A stretch of 64,000 nucleotides of DNA. Source: Pontederia crassipes (lineage: Eukaryota; Streptophyta; Magnoliopsida; Commelinales; Pontederiaceae). The notes under the pieces are model-generated. The model saw only the letters and a program-made list of their open reading frames with translations, was not told where the DNA came from and made no database searches. Positions within the stretch are counted from its first letter, which is position 1, and every line of letters begins with the position of its first letter. Below, piece by piece: positions 43,346-56,137 of this stretch. Where the stretch lies: the NCBI GenBank assembly GCA_030549335.1, contig CM060183.1, positions 36,330,768-36,394,767 of the forward strand, written 5' to 3'. The position numbers were made by a program, and so were the translations under genes.

Positions 43346-46300
43346 CTATGCAGTAAGCTTCTTTCTAGAGTATACAACATACATAGGATCTGAACGCCCG
43401 GGGTTGGGAGAAATATCGACAGCCTGCAGCATTAAACATGGATAACTCATTGCAGGTATATACATAATGAATTGTGATGCCTTGCTAGAACGACTTAATA
43501 CAAAGTAGTCCTACTATCATTTGATAACTTCATTAAAAGAATAAATATCAACAATCAATATCCGACCAAAAAAAAACATTTGCATTCAGCAGATTTCACA
43601 TTCGGACAACACATTGCACTGAAACAAGTATGTTATCATGAAGTCAAGGAGTGGCATCATCACGATGGCCCACTGGCAAAAGATCACAATCATTTAATCA
43701 TGGAGCTTCCCCGTTGCTTCCAAATTTCCACTAAGTATAAACTCCATATCACGGGGTACACTTGAAGATGAACAATAAAAATAATTACCAATATATATTT
43801 CCCAGCCACTAACTGACCATTACTAAATGTATTAGCAGCGGTCTGTTATTTATTAATATAGAGGATGTTAACTTTAGTAATTTGAGGATCAAATTTAATA
43901 ATGGCCATAAGCAGAATTAAATTCCTTAAGCCAGGGATAGTAAAACAATAGAATATATTCATTATTTCGACAATGTAATTGAGTATCTATTAAAATAGAA
44001 AACAAGGTAAATACGTCCAAGTATTTTTGTCACTTTCAGTTCATTCGTGAATGAAGTTCAATACAAGGTAAATCAGTCCAAGTAACCGTACCACTTCTTT
44101 AGCCTAAAAGAATATCTCACTTTCATTTCATTATGGTCAGTGGAATTCAATACATAGGACTTGTCATCACTAATACATAGATATAACACTTTTAAAAAAA
44201 ACATATATATAACATAAGAGAATTTAAGTATGCCACAGGATTTATCAGCTAAACGAATTTTAAAAACTAAAAACCTCACTGTTTCCATACCGCAGGTGGT
44301 TCAAAACCTCCAGCATAGTGGAAATAAGCGCCTACTATCCAAGCATGATCAACATCACCAGTTGAAGTCCAAATAGAGATGGCTTTTGTCCAAAAGAGAC
44401 GATTTGAGAAACTATTACAAAATGGAGAAAACCGAATTAGCAATGTGAAAAATCATAAAGGTCAATACACTACAAAAAAACGAAAAGAAAAGAGTACAAT
44501 AAAGAAATATAGTTTAACCATCCACTAAAAGTTAGTATTCACTGAAACTGTCTTCACACTACTGTAATGTAAGGATCCCTTAGTGACTCAGTGAGGCTCC
44601 AATTAGCTTTGTCCATAGAGATACCTTCCATCATATGTACAATTTTGAGAACCGTACAATTTTGAGAATAATCGACAGAACTACTAGTGTACACAATCAT
44701 GAGACCACACCAAGTTACATGGATTCTTAGACTTGATTGTCCAAGTCACAAGACCCAAGAAAATGGTGATAGCTCATTCTACAACCATAAAATGAACATA
44801 TGGACAGGCATTACAGCCAATGCATCTAAGGAACATATCGACTAAAAGTTAGTATTCACTAAAACTATCTTCACATTACTGTAACGCAATGATCCCTTAG
44901 TGACTCAGTGAGGCTCCAATTAGCTTTGTCCATAGAGATACCTTCCATCACATGTACAATTTTGAGAATAATAGACAGAACTACTAGTGTACACAATCAT
45001 GAGACACGCCAAGTTACATGGATTCTTAGACTTGATTGTCCAAGTCACAAGCCCCAAGAAAATGGTGATAGATCATTCTACAACCATAAAATGAACGTAT
45101 GGACAGGAATTACAGCCAATGCATCTGTGTCAAGAACAATTAATGGGGACAAGACCCAAAGAATATGGTGATATATCATTCTACAACCATAAAATGAACA
45201 TATGGACAGGCATTAGCCAATACATCTGTGTCAAGAACAATTAATGGGGAAAAGGTTTTCATTCCAAAATTTATAGATGCCAATAGGTAACCATTTAGTG
45301 TGTTGCGAAGAATGGTCTTAGTGTGGAATAGCTAACTCTGTCTGTAATATTTCTTAAAACTCCAAAGTTTTAAGTAATATTTAAGCATAAAGGACAGGGT
45401 AAAAGGAAAAGAGAATATGTAGAAGTTCAAGGCTTGAGTAATCATCAAGGGAAAAAACATAACATATACATATAATTTTATTCTCGTAATCCAGAGTTTC
45501 TTAATTTGTTATACAGATAAAAAAACAAATAACCGAACAAAGGAACTACCTTGTGAGACATTAACAGGGTTACCCACTAGAAAACACAATGTCAAATTTA
45601 TATAAAAGATACAAAAACAATAACAACTAACTAAAATAACCTCAAAGGCATGATCAAGAAAAGGGTAGAAACCAATGTTGTCAAACACATGAAACAGGCT
45701 AAAGACAGAGGATGGAAAACACAAAATTGTGTACACATAATACAACAAGGACAATTCTACCAGAAGTAAATTTATATATTAAAATCTAAACCGTGATTGC
45801 ATTTTTTTCAACTAAAAACACTAAGAACAATTGGCTATATAAAACATTAAGAACAAGATTACCGCCACAGCCCCTCGTAACTCATAACAAGTAACCTAAA
45901 AATAATTCATACAATCTAATACTGAAAAACTTAACTCCTCCATACTACAACAATATATCAAACATTGACTATATTCCTACATTCTACTGGCAAAATTCAG
46001 ATGTTAAAATAAAAATTAAAAACCTTACTCAAACTAAGGAACAACAAGAATCGTGGTAGGATATTAAAATTATCACATTACAAGGAAATTTCATTGGTAT
46101 AGAAACAAAAATTCACCAATCAAAATAAGGAAACATGCATTGTGAGGCATAAATCAAACACTCAAATGATAAAATTTCTCAATTAACAGATGTAGAAGTC
46201 CATAAAAATAAACAAAAAAGTTTTAAAAAGATATAACAGGGCATGTGTGTGAGAAAAAGATCAATCGTAGCCTTCATTGCTCAGCCGTTGGGCCCCTGAT

Positions 46301-48850
46301 CGCAAGGTTGCCTGCTCGCAAAGAGCAAGCAGCCAGCAAGAGACATTGCTAGAAGCAGACATCGCAAGCGGCTAGAGAGAAAGGTCATGAGCGAGCAGCC
46401 AGAGACAGAGAGAGGGGTCACGAGCAACCCCATAGAGAGAGATAGGGATATAGGGAGGGAGGGTACCAGCAGGACGCAAGTGGAACCTTCATAAAACGAT
46501 AGGAAGCAGTAGGGGATGAATGACAGCTCCATGATGTGATCAGCAGCTGCAGGGCAAATGGCGGATGAACGGCTACAGGGAGCAGCTGTGTGAGAAGCGG
46601 CAGACAAAACAATGACTATGGGCAACTAATCGATCAAAAAAAGAAGTTTGGGATCGGTGGACACAAGCCTATGGGCCAGCATGCATCCCAGTGTGCTGGC
46701 GAAAATTGATTCTGGTTAAGATCAAGCACGAAAACACAATCTATACTCATAGAATCGTTTGATTCTATGGCTTGGTTTGTGTTTTTGACAACTTTGGTAG
46801 AAACTACAATCAAGACTATGAATACTTCATAGATACTCTTGTAGTTGGTTTGGAGTCACAAGTTTACAATCAACACAGAAAGTAGAAAGGTACCAATGTG
46901 TCTATGAGCTGTGAAGTCATTAATGCTTTCATTGTAAACTTATTTTTGATAAATGAGTCAGGGATCTTCAACTACATCAGCAGTAAGTACTAACCTCATT
47001 ATAGCAAGGCCTCCTGGTTTGAGTATCCGCTGCATCTCCTTGAACACGTCAAGTGGCTTTGTCAAGTAATCAACACTAACCTATAATAGAGCACTTATAA
47101 AAAAAATGAAATAATTTTGATGCTAAATAGATGAGTAATGGAAGAATATTGACATGTGGAGTACTATTGATGCCCATGAAAAAATTGGATAATTTTTTAG
47201 CGGAAAGACAAACTGCAAGCAAGAATGCATGTACAAAATAGAGGATACATGCCTTTCCATAAAGCATAGAATGCAAGACATCTATAGTGAAGTTTATAAA
47301 GTTATTAATCCAACCCACAAATGGCTAGTCTAGTGGAGAAGAAGGGGCAAAAGGCATCCGCTTGCCCCAGGTCACATGGCCACTAGTAAATGCAATATTT
47401 CATAAAGGAGTTCATTTTCCCTGAAGGAATATAAGTGATGACATACTACAGATACAAAATGGAAGGTATAATCAAGATGCTAGATCTGGTTTTGGAAATA
47501 TAAAATGGAAGGGTATAACTGAAGACATAGGTCTGCATTCAAGTGGTACCAGCAGAATTAAAGTTGGATCAGTAAGTTATTGAAGGCACAAAGCACAATT
47601 GTTCAGAAGAATGCGAACTTAATAAAAAAATATAGAGTATAAGCTTTTCATCTAAGAATTTAGGAGAGTCCAAGAAGAGCATGGCTGCTAACCACATTGG
47701 TTACGACGTCAAAAGTATTGTCCTCAAATGGAAGTTTAGGGTTGACATTCAAATCTTGCACAATGTACTCGGTCAAAACCTGAAAAGACATTGAACATTT
47801 TGGCAATGTATAAGAAGTGATGAAATAACCAAAAGTGCTTCATAGATAAAAGGGATATATCCAATTGAACACATCCATTACTTTTAAATAGTGCCCAATC
47901 TAGTGATTACAAAATATTCTTGTATAGGATAAACCAATATTGTCAGTAGCTATCTCATGAACCCTTGATTATCCTTTCAACCCAAGCAGAAAAGGATAAA
48001 GATTATATATACCACATAATCAGATATGCCTAAAGAATGACAACCTTGTTTTCATGCACCCATCAAATTGTTTTCAGTAATTCATCACAAGAGTCTGTGT
48101 AATACTGAAACATGCTATTCTGTAAAGGACAAAAATCCATACAAGTTGCAACAGCACCGCATTTCTCTACTTATGGATGCCTTTAAAATACAGATGCAGA
48201 TACAATAATTTTTACCCCTTAACTCTAGATATAAATAAGTAAATATTTAAATAGTCATAATTGTATATTTCGTAAACATCGTAGATAAATACCGAATTCC
48301 GTTTGAGTTCATCTTCATTCATACCCATACCAACGATTCTCCCCTGCCTGTACCCTGCAGGATAATGGCTAATCTGTACATCGATATAGCAAATGAAACA
48401 TGCAAGTAAGCAAATGTACAAATTAATAGGCAACAAAATTATCACAAAACTAATGAATAGATATGGCCTACCCAACTGCTACATAAATCCAGTACACAAA
48501 CTCCAGGAGAATTACTAGGAGGAAAAACCTTCGAGTAATAATTGGTAAGAGCACGAATTGCTGGATCATCAATATGTGTAACAAATCGTGGTTCTGAGTA
48601 GAACGCGGAGTCTGGTGACCTGGCAAACATATTGGTCATTTGTCATCAATAAATCACTTTAAATTTATCACAAAGAAGCATGTAATCATGTTCCACGCGA
48701 TCTTTGGTTAATCCAAACAAGGGTGGATAGCCACCTCACGAACAGGGACGGAGCTACATATGACTTTTTGTTATACTATATATATAATCATATATCATAT
48801 AGGATTTTTTTTTAAGAAATTATAATTGCCTCCCACCCACCCGCACACAC

Positions 48851-48884
<34 letters not shown>

Positions 48885-50114
48885 AGCCTTATCCCACTAG
48901 GTGGGGTCGGCTACATGGATCATACGACGCCATTCCGTTCTATTAGTAACACCCGCACACACACACAATTTTAATATATATATATATATATAGTTTTTAA
49001 AATATACTATAAATAATAATATACCATATATGTTTCCGAAAAAGATATAGTAATAGGTCCTAATCTTATGAAATCTATATAAAGATAATATATTGTTGTA
49101 CTTATGAGATATATGAAAAGATTTATAGTGTAATATATGCATTTATGGAAAAATATAATATATATACCAATAAGTTTGTTTTCTTTCGATAACAAATTAA
49201 ACTACTTAGTTAAGTATTTAAAAAATTAGTTACATATATCTTCATCTAACTTTTTGAAGTTAATTATTTCATATATATATATATATAATGTTAAATATAA
49301 TTATATTATTTTATCATAAAATTTAACTTACAATATGAACATGACAAATTAAAAATGCATGGATGAATAATAAAAATATATATTTTAACTAAATTATTTT
49401 TTAGTATATATTTTTCTAGAGTAAATTTATTTTCTTTGTCATTTTTTGTAAAATTATATATTTATACATGATGTCATTTTTTTCTCCGCATTCTTCGGCC
49501 CCCCAACTTTTCATCCTGGCTCCCCTGCTCACGAACCTTTGAGTTTGATGGCATTCAAAGAAAGAGGCAAAAAAAAAATATAACATATTGCCTTTCAAAA
49601 AATTAAGTTTTTCGCATAGTGATACTGGCATGGAAGATATCTCGGTACTAAAATCCACTACAGAATAAAAGAAAAAAATGAGGAAATTTAGTACTCACTC
49701 ATCGAAGCGGCTAAAATCTTCATCTTTGAACGGGAACTTTTCCGGCCACTCCACATTCTTCAGTATCTGTAAAAGTACAAATGGACGAGAAACCCTCAAA
49801 ACTCAGTTAAAGGATTGCATTAAGAAGAGACTCGCGCACGCGACCTGTTCGACTGGAGACACCCCTTGATTGGGCCGCGCTGATGCGACGAATGACCGAA
49901 GGCTGCCCCCGCCGCCGCTTGTGGACGCCATGCGTGCGAACTGATCCAAAATTGAAGCTCCGAGGCCGAGAAATACGCGGCGAGGTGATTTCGAGTGACC
50001 CGCGCCGGCGGCAGGGGGGAGGAAGAAGGAAGGAGAAGGACGCTGGAGGCAAGCCTTGATCAAGGTGGACGTAGCAGCCGGAGCAACCACGGAGGCAATG
50101 GTAACGACGGCCAT
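43346..50114 (-). CDS. Methyltransferase-type-11-like protein, probably plastid-targeted
   Basis: Eight exons: 50114-49845, 49766-49699, 48619-48472, 48373-48293, 47779-47693, 47080-46995, 44411-44291, 43423-43346 (939 bp, 312 aa). All junctions keep frame. The N-terminus (about 55 residues) is Ser/Ala/Arg-rich with no acidic residues until a Leu-Asp pair, like a plastid transit peptide. Then come SPVEQILKNVEWPEKFPFK, a class-I methyltransferase core with VCVLDLCSSW in the place of SAM motif I, LPFEDNTFDVVTNVVSVDYL as the post-II region, and RILKPGGLAIM as motif III. The conserved tail is HYAGGFEPPA..VDISPNPGRSDPMYVVYSRKK. Plant homologues are annotated as SAM-dependent methyltransferases of unknown substrate. 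Motif I lacks the usual Gly-x-Gly, so activity is not assured. Introns carry a hAT-like element (intron 2) and a tandem duplication (intron 6). Confidence 0.88.
44523..45250. repeat. 318-bp tandem duplication in methyltransferase intron 6
   Basis: Unit 1 is 44523-44840 and unit 2 is 44841 to about 45148, both starting ACTAAAAGTTAGTATTCACT and containing GACTCAGTGAGGCTCCAATT and CATTCTACAACCATAAAATG. A third, partial unit (about 45149-45250) repeats only the tail. The units differ by a few per cent substitution and small gaps. The array is non-coding and sits wholly in the 2.6-kb intron. Confidence 0.9.
48743..49527. mobile_element. hAT-like non-autonomous element (785 bp) in methyltransferase intron 2
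   Basis: The ends are CAGGGACGGAGC and GGCTCCCCTG (CAGGG...CCCTG, imperfect terminal inverted repeats), flanked by the identical 8 bases CTCACGAA at 48735-48742 and 49528-49535. The 8-bp duplication plus CAGGG termini indicate the hAT superfamily. The interior is AT-rich and has no transposase. The left terminal words match the element at 2030-2333. A SINE-tail-like segment lies inside at about 48854-48953, suggesting nesting. The whole sits between exons 2 and 3 of the methyltransferase. Confidence 0.8.
48854..48953 (-). mobile_element. SINE 3'-end-like fragment, (TTG)n tail
   Basis: The plus strand has (CAA)n at about 48855-48882, then AAAGCCTTATCCCACTAGG, TGGGGTCGGCTACATGGATC and GCCATTCCGTTCTATTAG. 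The reverse complement (GTAGCCGACCCCACCTAGTG ... then a TTG tail) is a sequence I recall as the 3' end of Au-type plant SINEs. The 5' polymerase-III promoter half is not seen, so only a truncated copy is supported. It is nested in the hAT-like element. Confidence 0.5.
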
Positions 50115-50151
50115 TGGGAGGGAATGGTGTCCACCATTTTCTTGAACTCAA

Positions 50152-50272
50152 ATAGTTTGGCAAAATATAGTAGTGCGGAAACTTCATGATTGAGGTCGAG
50201 AGGGTGACACCAAGACCTCCTCAGGAACGTTAAGTACAAAGTTGTGGCTCTTAATAAGAGTGAGTCAGGTGC
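50152..50272. repeat. Direct repeat, upstream copy, flanking the methyltransferase gene
   Basis: The counterpart of 42955-43074: AGTTTGGCAAAATATAGTAG, CATGATTGAGG, GGTGACACCAA, CAAAGTTGTGGCT, GAGTCAGGT in the same order. It lies 38 bp upstream of the methyltransferase start codon, so it probably overlaps the 5' UTR or core promoter. Confidence 0.7.
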
Positions 50273-53024
50273 TGTAAAATAGAATAAAGGATAAGAGGGA
50301 TGTGTATGTGGATTGTGGAGCACCGTCGGATCTCAGATTGAACCGCATTTGTGCAGGATTTTATTTTAGCCGGTTCCGATACTTTTGCAAGACCTCACTT
50401 TTTTTATTTTTACCTTATTCACCTCTCTTTTAAACATATCATTTTTTTTTTGTAATGAAACAAAAAAATAACAAACTTCTCACAAATTTGATTCGGATCA
50501 CATCCTACTATAATAAATCATTTGATAGAGTAAATTTGATTCAACAATAAATTATTAGATGAAGATGGTGTAAAATATAAATAACAAGACGAAGCAGAGA
50601 ACACCATCATTAAATTCTTAAATTTGGATGAAATGACGATATTTCTTATCTCACATTGTTTCTTATCTTCTACACTATCATATTTTCATCCAACTATAAT
50701 AAACTATTTAAAAAAAGTAAGTTTGATTCAATTATGACGAAAATTTGATGATGTAAAAAATAAGAAAAAAAGATGAAGTACCAATTATAATAAACTATTT
50801 GATAGAGCAAGTTTGATTCAACTAGGAACCATTTGATAAAGATGGTGTAGAATGAGGGAACACCATCATGAAATCCACCCTTGGATAAAATGATGGTGTT
50901 TTTCTACATCATCACATCTTCATCCAAATAAACCAAACATTGTCTGCATAGCCTCTAACGCTTGTTTAATCTCGTCGACAATATGTTTTTTAGATTACGA
51001 TAATCAACATTTTCAACAAAATACAAGATACTCACCCATTTGAATTGAGATTACGATAATCATTTTATTGTTCATTGAATTGAAAGTAAAACCCTACAAG
51101 ATATTCAAGAGGATTTTGGTCATTTTATTCAATCTGTCCTCATGCAATCCAAACGTTAGAAAGAATATAGATATGAATAAGCCTTGATTTCAACCAAACT
51201 GAAAGCATATTATTGGTCTACAAAATTTAAGATAACTTGTCTTCACGTGAATAAATACATTTATTCACCTCGTCCCTATCCCGCAATCAAACGACGCCTT
51301 ATTGTCTACCTAAGAAGAAAGTGTATTGTAAGCATGAAGTGTTAATAATGCCTTGAATTCTATCTCAGTTTAAAATTCATTTAATACCAAGACACTCGGG
51401 GGCTCACAATTCAAAATAAAAGTAGTGGGACTTCTAGATGGCGCTCTCTCTGTACCACCAATCTCGCTTCACTACCACATATTTCTCAAGGGTGACAGCC
51501 ATGTAGTGTATTGTCAATTAGGATCAACTTAATTCATGGACATCATTTCCATCTACTAGTTGCAAAAACATAATGTATACAGTTACCCATCGAGAACTTA
51601 TCACACTCTTGTATACAAGGTGAAGAAAGTATTTCTTCAACTAGTCCTACCTAGGCATTTGTTAAAGATCAATCGGATTCCAATATCACTCTGTCAAGAA
51701 TGAGTTCCCCATATTTGATAAAATAGGAGGACAATTGTGGACGTCATGTCAAACTGAGTGTCTATGTTATTTGTATTTGCCAAATGATTACAAACATTCA
51801 ATAATAGTAGTTTGACTTTCTCTTGAGGAATATGTATAAGTGTTCACATTCTATCCATTTATTCGAATTAATTTTATTTGGACCATCTTTGTTTAACTTG
51901 TGAGGATACATTATCATAACTTATTTTGTTGCATGATGTTAGTTTTGATTAGATTGAACAAAAATATATACATATGTATGTATTCATGAAGCCTACAAGG
52001 GCACAGCCAAATCTTAAATCAAGGCCTTGTTTGGTTGCAATTTTTTTTATTCCAAGGGATAGGGTTTAGTGTTCTTTGGAACACAACATTCCTATTGTAG
52101 TCAAACTCTTATTTGTATATAAAAATAACTTATCCATTTGAATTTATTTTAATTATTAAATTGCACTCTTTCTTAAAATGAGTAAGAATTCAATTGTATT
52201 TATATATGTACAAGATATTATTGTGTTCAATGCCTTTTGGGCACGCCAGTGGGCCACACATGTGCATGGTGCACATGTAGGCCACTTGTCATGTTTAATA
52301 TTTTGAATAATTAATGTTCATGCAATATTATGAGGCTTAAATTAAGCATGTTATACACTTTGCCTATATATTAGATATTATGATATGTTGCTCATTTTTA
52401 AAGTCCAAATTATCATGGCATACCTATGAAAGAGGGTAAATTCAAATTATTGTGGCATGCCTATGTTTGTCGTAAGTTTGCTGAACTTTTTAAGATTTTT
52501 TTATATCTTTGTTGAGAAAAAAATGAGTTTATTGAGTATGAAGAATTTTTTCATGCTAGAACAAAATTGATTTGTAAGTCTTACATTTAGATGATACTTT
52601 TGGTGTAATTTACCATTTTTTTTTCTTATTCTATGTGATTGTTAAGAATAGGTTGTAATGCAATGCCACACTCTAATCTTATAAACCAAGTGATCTTGAG
52701 TTCAAATCTTACTGTAAGAGTTATGAGTCTCATATTTTTAAATTTATCTTTTTTTTTCTTGTACTAGACTTTAAAGATTTCCTTTGTAATCAGGAAAAAA
52801 ACTCTATCATTGAATTCAGATTGTATGATTTTAGACAAATAACATTTATCGAGAGCTGAAAAGTGAGTATCATATGTTTATAAGTGTTGGTTTAATAATC
52901 AAATTGCATTACAATCCATGCATTATGCATTCAGAGTTAAATATTACATGTTTAACTCACGAGGAAAAAATCAGAAATAAAAAGTAAGTCATTCCTATGA
53001 AAGAAGGTAAGGGATTATATACAA
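50273..53024. other. Intergenic, short repeated motif, no gene
   Basis: AT-rich DNA without a recognisable gene. A motif of about 45 bases (TATAATAAA-C-ATTTGATAGAG, then TTTGATTCAAC) occurs at about 50510-50555 and 50788-50823, with a weaker copy near 50695. GATGGTGTA-AAT and AACACCATCAT form inverted pairs around it at 50570-50615 and 50845-50875, as in a decayed miniature element. The rest, to 53 kb, shows nothing I can name. Confidence 0.45.
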
Positions 53025-53648
53025 TGTTTTTAAAATCGAATCACGTCAATTGGGTCATAGTTCAATCAGTCCAATCGAATTCAATCGAGCTAAATCGGAC
53101 TTTTATTAAAATAATATTATTTTTATTACTTAAAAATATATTATAATAAAGTATTGAAGGTAAAAAAATAAAAAAAACATAATAATCATTTTTAATTTGA
53201 TCACTATTAATAAGTTATTTTTTACATCTTAAAATATAAATTATTTGGATTTTATAATTTTCTTATTTAATAATTTCATGAATATTTTTATATTTTCCCT
53301 AATTATTATCTTTTAACATTTTATTTTTAGAATTCAAATTCCTTTCTATATTATTTGTTATCTTTTTACATTCATCTTATAAATCTATAATATATTTCAA
53401 TTGTTACATTTGTCATATCTATTATTTATATCGTTTTAAAATTTATCATCTCATTATTTCAATTCATTATATTTTGTTAGTTTAAATTTGTCTTTTTAAT
53501 ATTTTTCTACTTTTTGTTTTCAAATTCAAATTTATTTTCTTTATCATTAGTATCATTTTTTACTTCATCCTATAAAATTTAATGACCTTTTTCCTTTCTT
53601 TCATATTCTTCCACCTTCCCTACAAATACACTTTCCATATTTTCTACT

Positions 53649-53701
<53 letters not shown>

Positions 53702-53880
53702 TGTTTCTATTTTTTTGAAAAGACCAATTTTAATCGAAAAATCGGTTCAACATGATTTTGGCCATATTGACTCGGTTCAATTTAGTTTTTGTCAAAATGA
53801 TTTTAAAATAGAATTAGACCAAATCATACCGACAATAGATTCGTAGTTGAACCAGTTGATTCGGTCAGATTTTAAAAACA
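53025..53880. mobile_element. Possible TIR element with TGTTTTTAAAATC ends
   Basis: The left end TGTTTTTAAAATCGAATC and the reverse complement of the right end TGTTTTTAAAATCTGACC share 13 terminal bases in inverted orientation. The subterminal DNA is rich in GGTTCAA/TCGGTTCAA words on the right and TTCAATC words on the left. No clear target duplication is visible and nothing is encoded. A 45-base (AT)n array lies inside (53653-53697). It may be a miniature DNA element, but the superfamily is unknown. Confidence 0.45.
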
Positions 53881-53900
53881 CTACATCCATAACACTACAC

Positions 53901-54251
53901 TCATGCTCAAGAGACCTATTAGTTCATGTTCCATCTCCAATGCAGCAATACACAAAGGACTAATTCAATCAGAAGTATCTATTATAAAGAGTAGTTAGAG
54001 ACTTTGTGCTCATTAATCTATTGTCGAATATACGTTTGATCTCAAATTCGAACTTGTTCAACACTACATCCAAGATGATATCATCTTCAATGCAGCAAAC
54101 CAACTTATGTTCTAGTCCAGTTGTAACTTAAATAAAGTACATATGATTCAATTGAAATTAACCAATTTAAGCTTTTGGGAAAAGACTAATTCAATCAGAA
54201 TGAAGCCAATGTTAACCTTCGATTACTAGCATAATAAAAAACTGATTCAAT
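53901..54251. repeat. Dispersed direct repeat, copy 1 (about 350 bp)
   Basis: It matches 55234-55588 in the same orientation over its whole length, with roughly nine in ten bases alike by eye. Landmarks are GTTCATGTTCCATCTCCAAT, CTACATCCAAGATGATATCA and GACTAATTCAATCAGAATGAA. It is non-coding. The TIR-like element 53025-53880 abuts its left end. Confidence 0.9.
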
Positions 54252-55233
54252 TAAAAAAACCTATTCAATTATTCATTTTATAAGTATTTCATTATCTTTA
54301 TTTTTTAAAAAAATAATGAAAAAATGAATAACTTATTAGTATGTTTTGTAGCTTTAAAATAAAGTAATAATTAATAAATTGCACTTTGTCTAGAAAGAAA
54401 AATAAAGTTAGTATTGTCCTTAATCATAAGTTTTAATTTGAAATGCATATGAAAATAATAAAAAAACTTCAACTTATATATGTCATTTATTATTGGAGTT
54501 GACGTGAGATGCAACCTCTTCCTATGTCCTTTTTTAAAAATTTTGTGTTTTTTATTTTTTTTCTTGTTCCTTTCTTGAAAGTTTTTGCCCCAAGCCTTCA
54601 AAACTCTAGCATTAGAATCATACAAGAAGAGAGGTGGACGATTGGAGAATAAAGTGAAAAGGCGAAGAGTCGGACATGATCTTTGGATTTTTTCCCCTTC
54701 CCCAACTCTATTTTTTTTCTTTTTTATTTCTTTTTCCACTCTGTTGTTATTTTCAAGTGCGACGTTGATTGCTTTATTTGCTTTGTGTTTCAGCACTATT
54801 TTTCCTCATGCCTACCCAAGTTGCGTACCTGTTCTACAAATATAATTATTTTAATATTAGGTACATAACTATGCATATGTATGACGTGCAACAAATGGTT
54901 TATTATATGTTGACTGAACAATTCCGCTGGTAGAATACATATTACCCAATTAGCAATTGCGAAGTCCATTAATTATTATTAGGTGATGTTTTGTGCTTTA
55001 TATTTCTAAAGCAAGTTTCCATTCCTTATTTCCATCTTAAGAATTCTAAATCTAGTTTGGCAAAATATTTGTTAATAAATCAACAACTCATTTTTTACTA
55101 CTAAAAACCAAAAACATTGAGTGACATCAACCATGTTTGAAGATGTCAACTTATTTCATGTCCAAAATATTTCTAACAAACATTCATAAAAAAGGAAAAA
55201 AAGAATTTTTGTAAAATATTATTTTAGTTGGGC
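54252..55233. other. Spacer between the two dispersed repeats, no gene
   Basis: About 1 kb of AT-rich DNA. Two overlapping low-complexity frames on opposite strands near 54370-54850 show Lys/Phe-rich peptides without any motif, so I do not call a gene. Confidence 0.45.
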
Positions 55234-55588
55234 ACTCATGTTCAAGAGTACCTACTAGTTCATGTTCCATCTCCAATGCAGCAATACACAAATGACTAAT
55301 TCAATCAGAAGTATCTATAATAAAAAGTAGTTAGAGACTTCGTGCTCATTAATCTATTGTCAAATGTACGTTTGATCTTAAATTTGCACTTGTTCAACAC
55401 TACATCCAAGATGATATCATCTTCAATGTAGCAAATCAACTTATGTTCTAGTCTAGTTATAACTTAAATAAAGTACATATGATCCAACTGAAATTAACTA
55501 ATTTAAGCTTTTGGAAAAAGACTAATTCAATCAGAATGAATTAAATATTAACATTCGATTACGAGCATAATAAAAAACCGATTCAACT
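55234..55588. repeat. Dispersed direct repeat, copy 2
   Basis: Second copy of the repeat at 53901-54251, offset by about 1.33 kb. No target duplication or terminal motif is obvious at either edge, so a segmental duplication is as likely as a mobile element. Confidence 0.9.
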
Positions 55589-56097
55589 AAAAAACAAAGA
55601 AAAACAAAAAATTAGGTGAGTATGTGGTCGATGCACTGTAAAGATAGCGAAAAGCTTGACTATTTCCACATCAAATGTCAAATGGAAACATAATTAAGAA
55701 AATTAATTCAATAATTTATATGATATAATATGGATCCAAATGGAGCAAAATATACGATATATACAACTCGGATGGATGAGACATCATTCTACCCAAGTCA
55801 ACGCCAATGATCATGATGTGTACAAATTTCACATATGACAATCCATTTTGGATCTGATTCACTATTTTTAAACTTATTAACATATAAGTTGTTTAATATA
55901 GCTAATTTTTTTAATAGAAAGAAAGTGATTCGCTTAAATTAGGACCCATCCAAAATATTGTAAGGACTCGTGAATGTCATTTTTTATTTACATAATTAAT
56001 TCATAATTCATGAACAATTTATTATTTATGTAATATTTTTATATAATTAATAGTTTGGATTAAAGTTATTGTTTTTTATTACCAAGGGTTCCTCTTG

Positions 56098-56137
<40 letters not shown>

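Noticed and set aside
44467-44481. CACTACAAAAAAACG as a second CACTA element terminus
   Set aside because: No inverted partner or 3-bp target duplication was found, and the motif alone is too common in A-rich DNA.
49864-49890. TTGATTGGGCCGCGCTGATG resembles miR171
   Set aside because: It has several mismatches, there is no foldback partner, and it lies inside exon 1 of the methyltransferase on the opposite strand.
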